From Pseudomonadales bacterium (lineage in GTDB: Bacteria > Pseudomonadota > Gammaproteobacteria > Pseudomonadales > DT-91), in NCBI GenBank assembly GCA_013215025.1, contig JABSRR010000038.1, positions 1,034 through 9,746 of the forward strand: a DNA stretch of 8,713 nucleotides, read 5' to 3'. The position numbers were made by a program, and so were the translations under genes. Of this stretch, positions 8,458 through 8,713 are shown piece by piece. Under the pieces are notes generated by a model, which worked only from the letters and a program-made list of their open reading frames with translations, searched no databases and had not been told where the DNA came from. Numbering within the stretch: position 1 is the first letter of the stretch; the number at the start of each line of letters is the position of its first letter.

Positions 8458-8614
8458 ATGGTAATAAGCAATAATTTGACTAAGAGCTAAGCTATTGAGT
8501 TTACCGAAAACACTTGGTTCATTGGGCTAGCTTAGATTAGGGCTGCGATAAGAGCTGCTGAGTTTGTCGTTATCTTTAACCGTTGCAGCTCTTGCTCTTG
8601 CTCTTACAAGAAAA
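8458..8614 (-). other. Repeat-rich 3' untranslated region behind rpsT
   Basis: No coding frame is supported in these 157 bases between the terminator and the rpsT stop. It holds three exact tandem copies of GCTCTT (8588-8605), a 9-bp inverted repeat AAGAGCTGC (8550-8558) / GCAGCTCTT (8585-8593), and an 8-bp inverted repeat CTAAGCTA (8487-8494) / TAGCTTAG (8528-8535). A further AAGAGC is at 8482-8487. Transcribed from the minus strand as the rpsT 3' end, this RNA would have several alternative stems before the terminator. Confidence 0.5.
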
Positions 8615-8713
8615 TTAAGCGAGTGCTTTGATTTGAGCGTTTAGGCGGCTCTTGTAACGTGCAGCTTTATTCTTGTGAAAAATACCTTTGTCTGCCATAC
8701 GGTCTAGCACAGG
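8615..8713 (-). CDS. rpsT: 30S ribosomal protein bS20, C-terminal part only
   Basis: Small-subunit protein that binds 16S rRNA early in assembly. Reading the minus strand from the right edge gives 32 residues beginning [10 protein letters not shown] and ending [12 protein letters not shown], then TAA at 8617-8615. The match to the end of E. coli S20 ([22 protein letters not shown]...) is close, including the invariant HKNKAAR. The family length is about 87 residues, so roughly 55 residues and the start lie outside the window. The gene points toward proB; the two units meet at the terminator at 8429-8457. Confidence 0.97.
   Translation of the reverse strand, partial: PVLDRMADKGIFHKNKAARYKSRLNAQIKALA

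Noticed and set aside
8418..8465. 15-codon frame after proB
   Set aside because: It runs through the terminator hairpin and has no ribosome site.

Overview
The window looks like a chromosomal segment of a gammaproteobacterium, most likely from the Pseudomonas/Cellvibrio-type side of the class. The evidence is the gene order ispB (minus) / rplU-rpmA-obgE-proB (plus) / rpsT (minus). As I recall it, Pseudomonas has this order, whereas E. coli has an extra transporter gene between rpmA and obgE. Protein details also fit: a 322-residue IspB, a 103-residue bL21, an 84-residue bL27 with no N-terminal extension, and an Obg with a Trp/Asp-rich acidic tail. Base composition is roughly balanced and similar along the window. 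I see no sign of mobile DNA, CRISPR, phage or tRNA genes.

Layout. Bases 1-3935 hold the end of an RND-type multidrug efflux operon: the C-terminal two thirds of a periplasmic adaptor, which runs off the left edge, and a complete 1043-residue HAE-1 family inner-membrane pump. The efflux operon and ispB (3974-4942, minus) converge across a 38-base gap with no clear terminator. Bases 4943-5263 form a divergent control region between ispB and the ribosomal protein operon. It holds a near-consensus sigma70 promoter for rplU with a GC-rich discriminator and a structured leader of about 110 bases. rplU and rpmA follow and end at a strong intrinsic terminator (5891-5929). obgE then has its own likely promoter and overlaps proB by one base (TAATG). 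The operon ends facing the 3' end of rpsT (8615-8713, minus, partial). A perfect 12-bp hairpin with A- and T-tracts on its two sides (8429-8457) can stop transcription from both directions.

How the genes fit together. The right half is a housekeeping block: ubiquinone side-chain synthesis (ispB), 50S proteins bL21 and bL27, the ribosome-assembly GTPase Obg, the first step of proline synthesis (ProB) and 30S protein bS20. The left half is a separate accessory function, drug or solvent export, with no visible regulator or outer-membrane channel gene.

Nothing here amounts to a clearly new biological system. The observations worth a second look are regulatory: mutually exclusive hairpins in the rplU leader, a stringent-type discriminator, an inverted repeat over the obgE promoter, and a repeat-rich 3' untranslated region behind rpsT.
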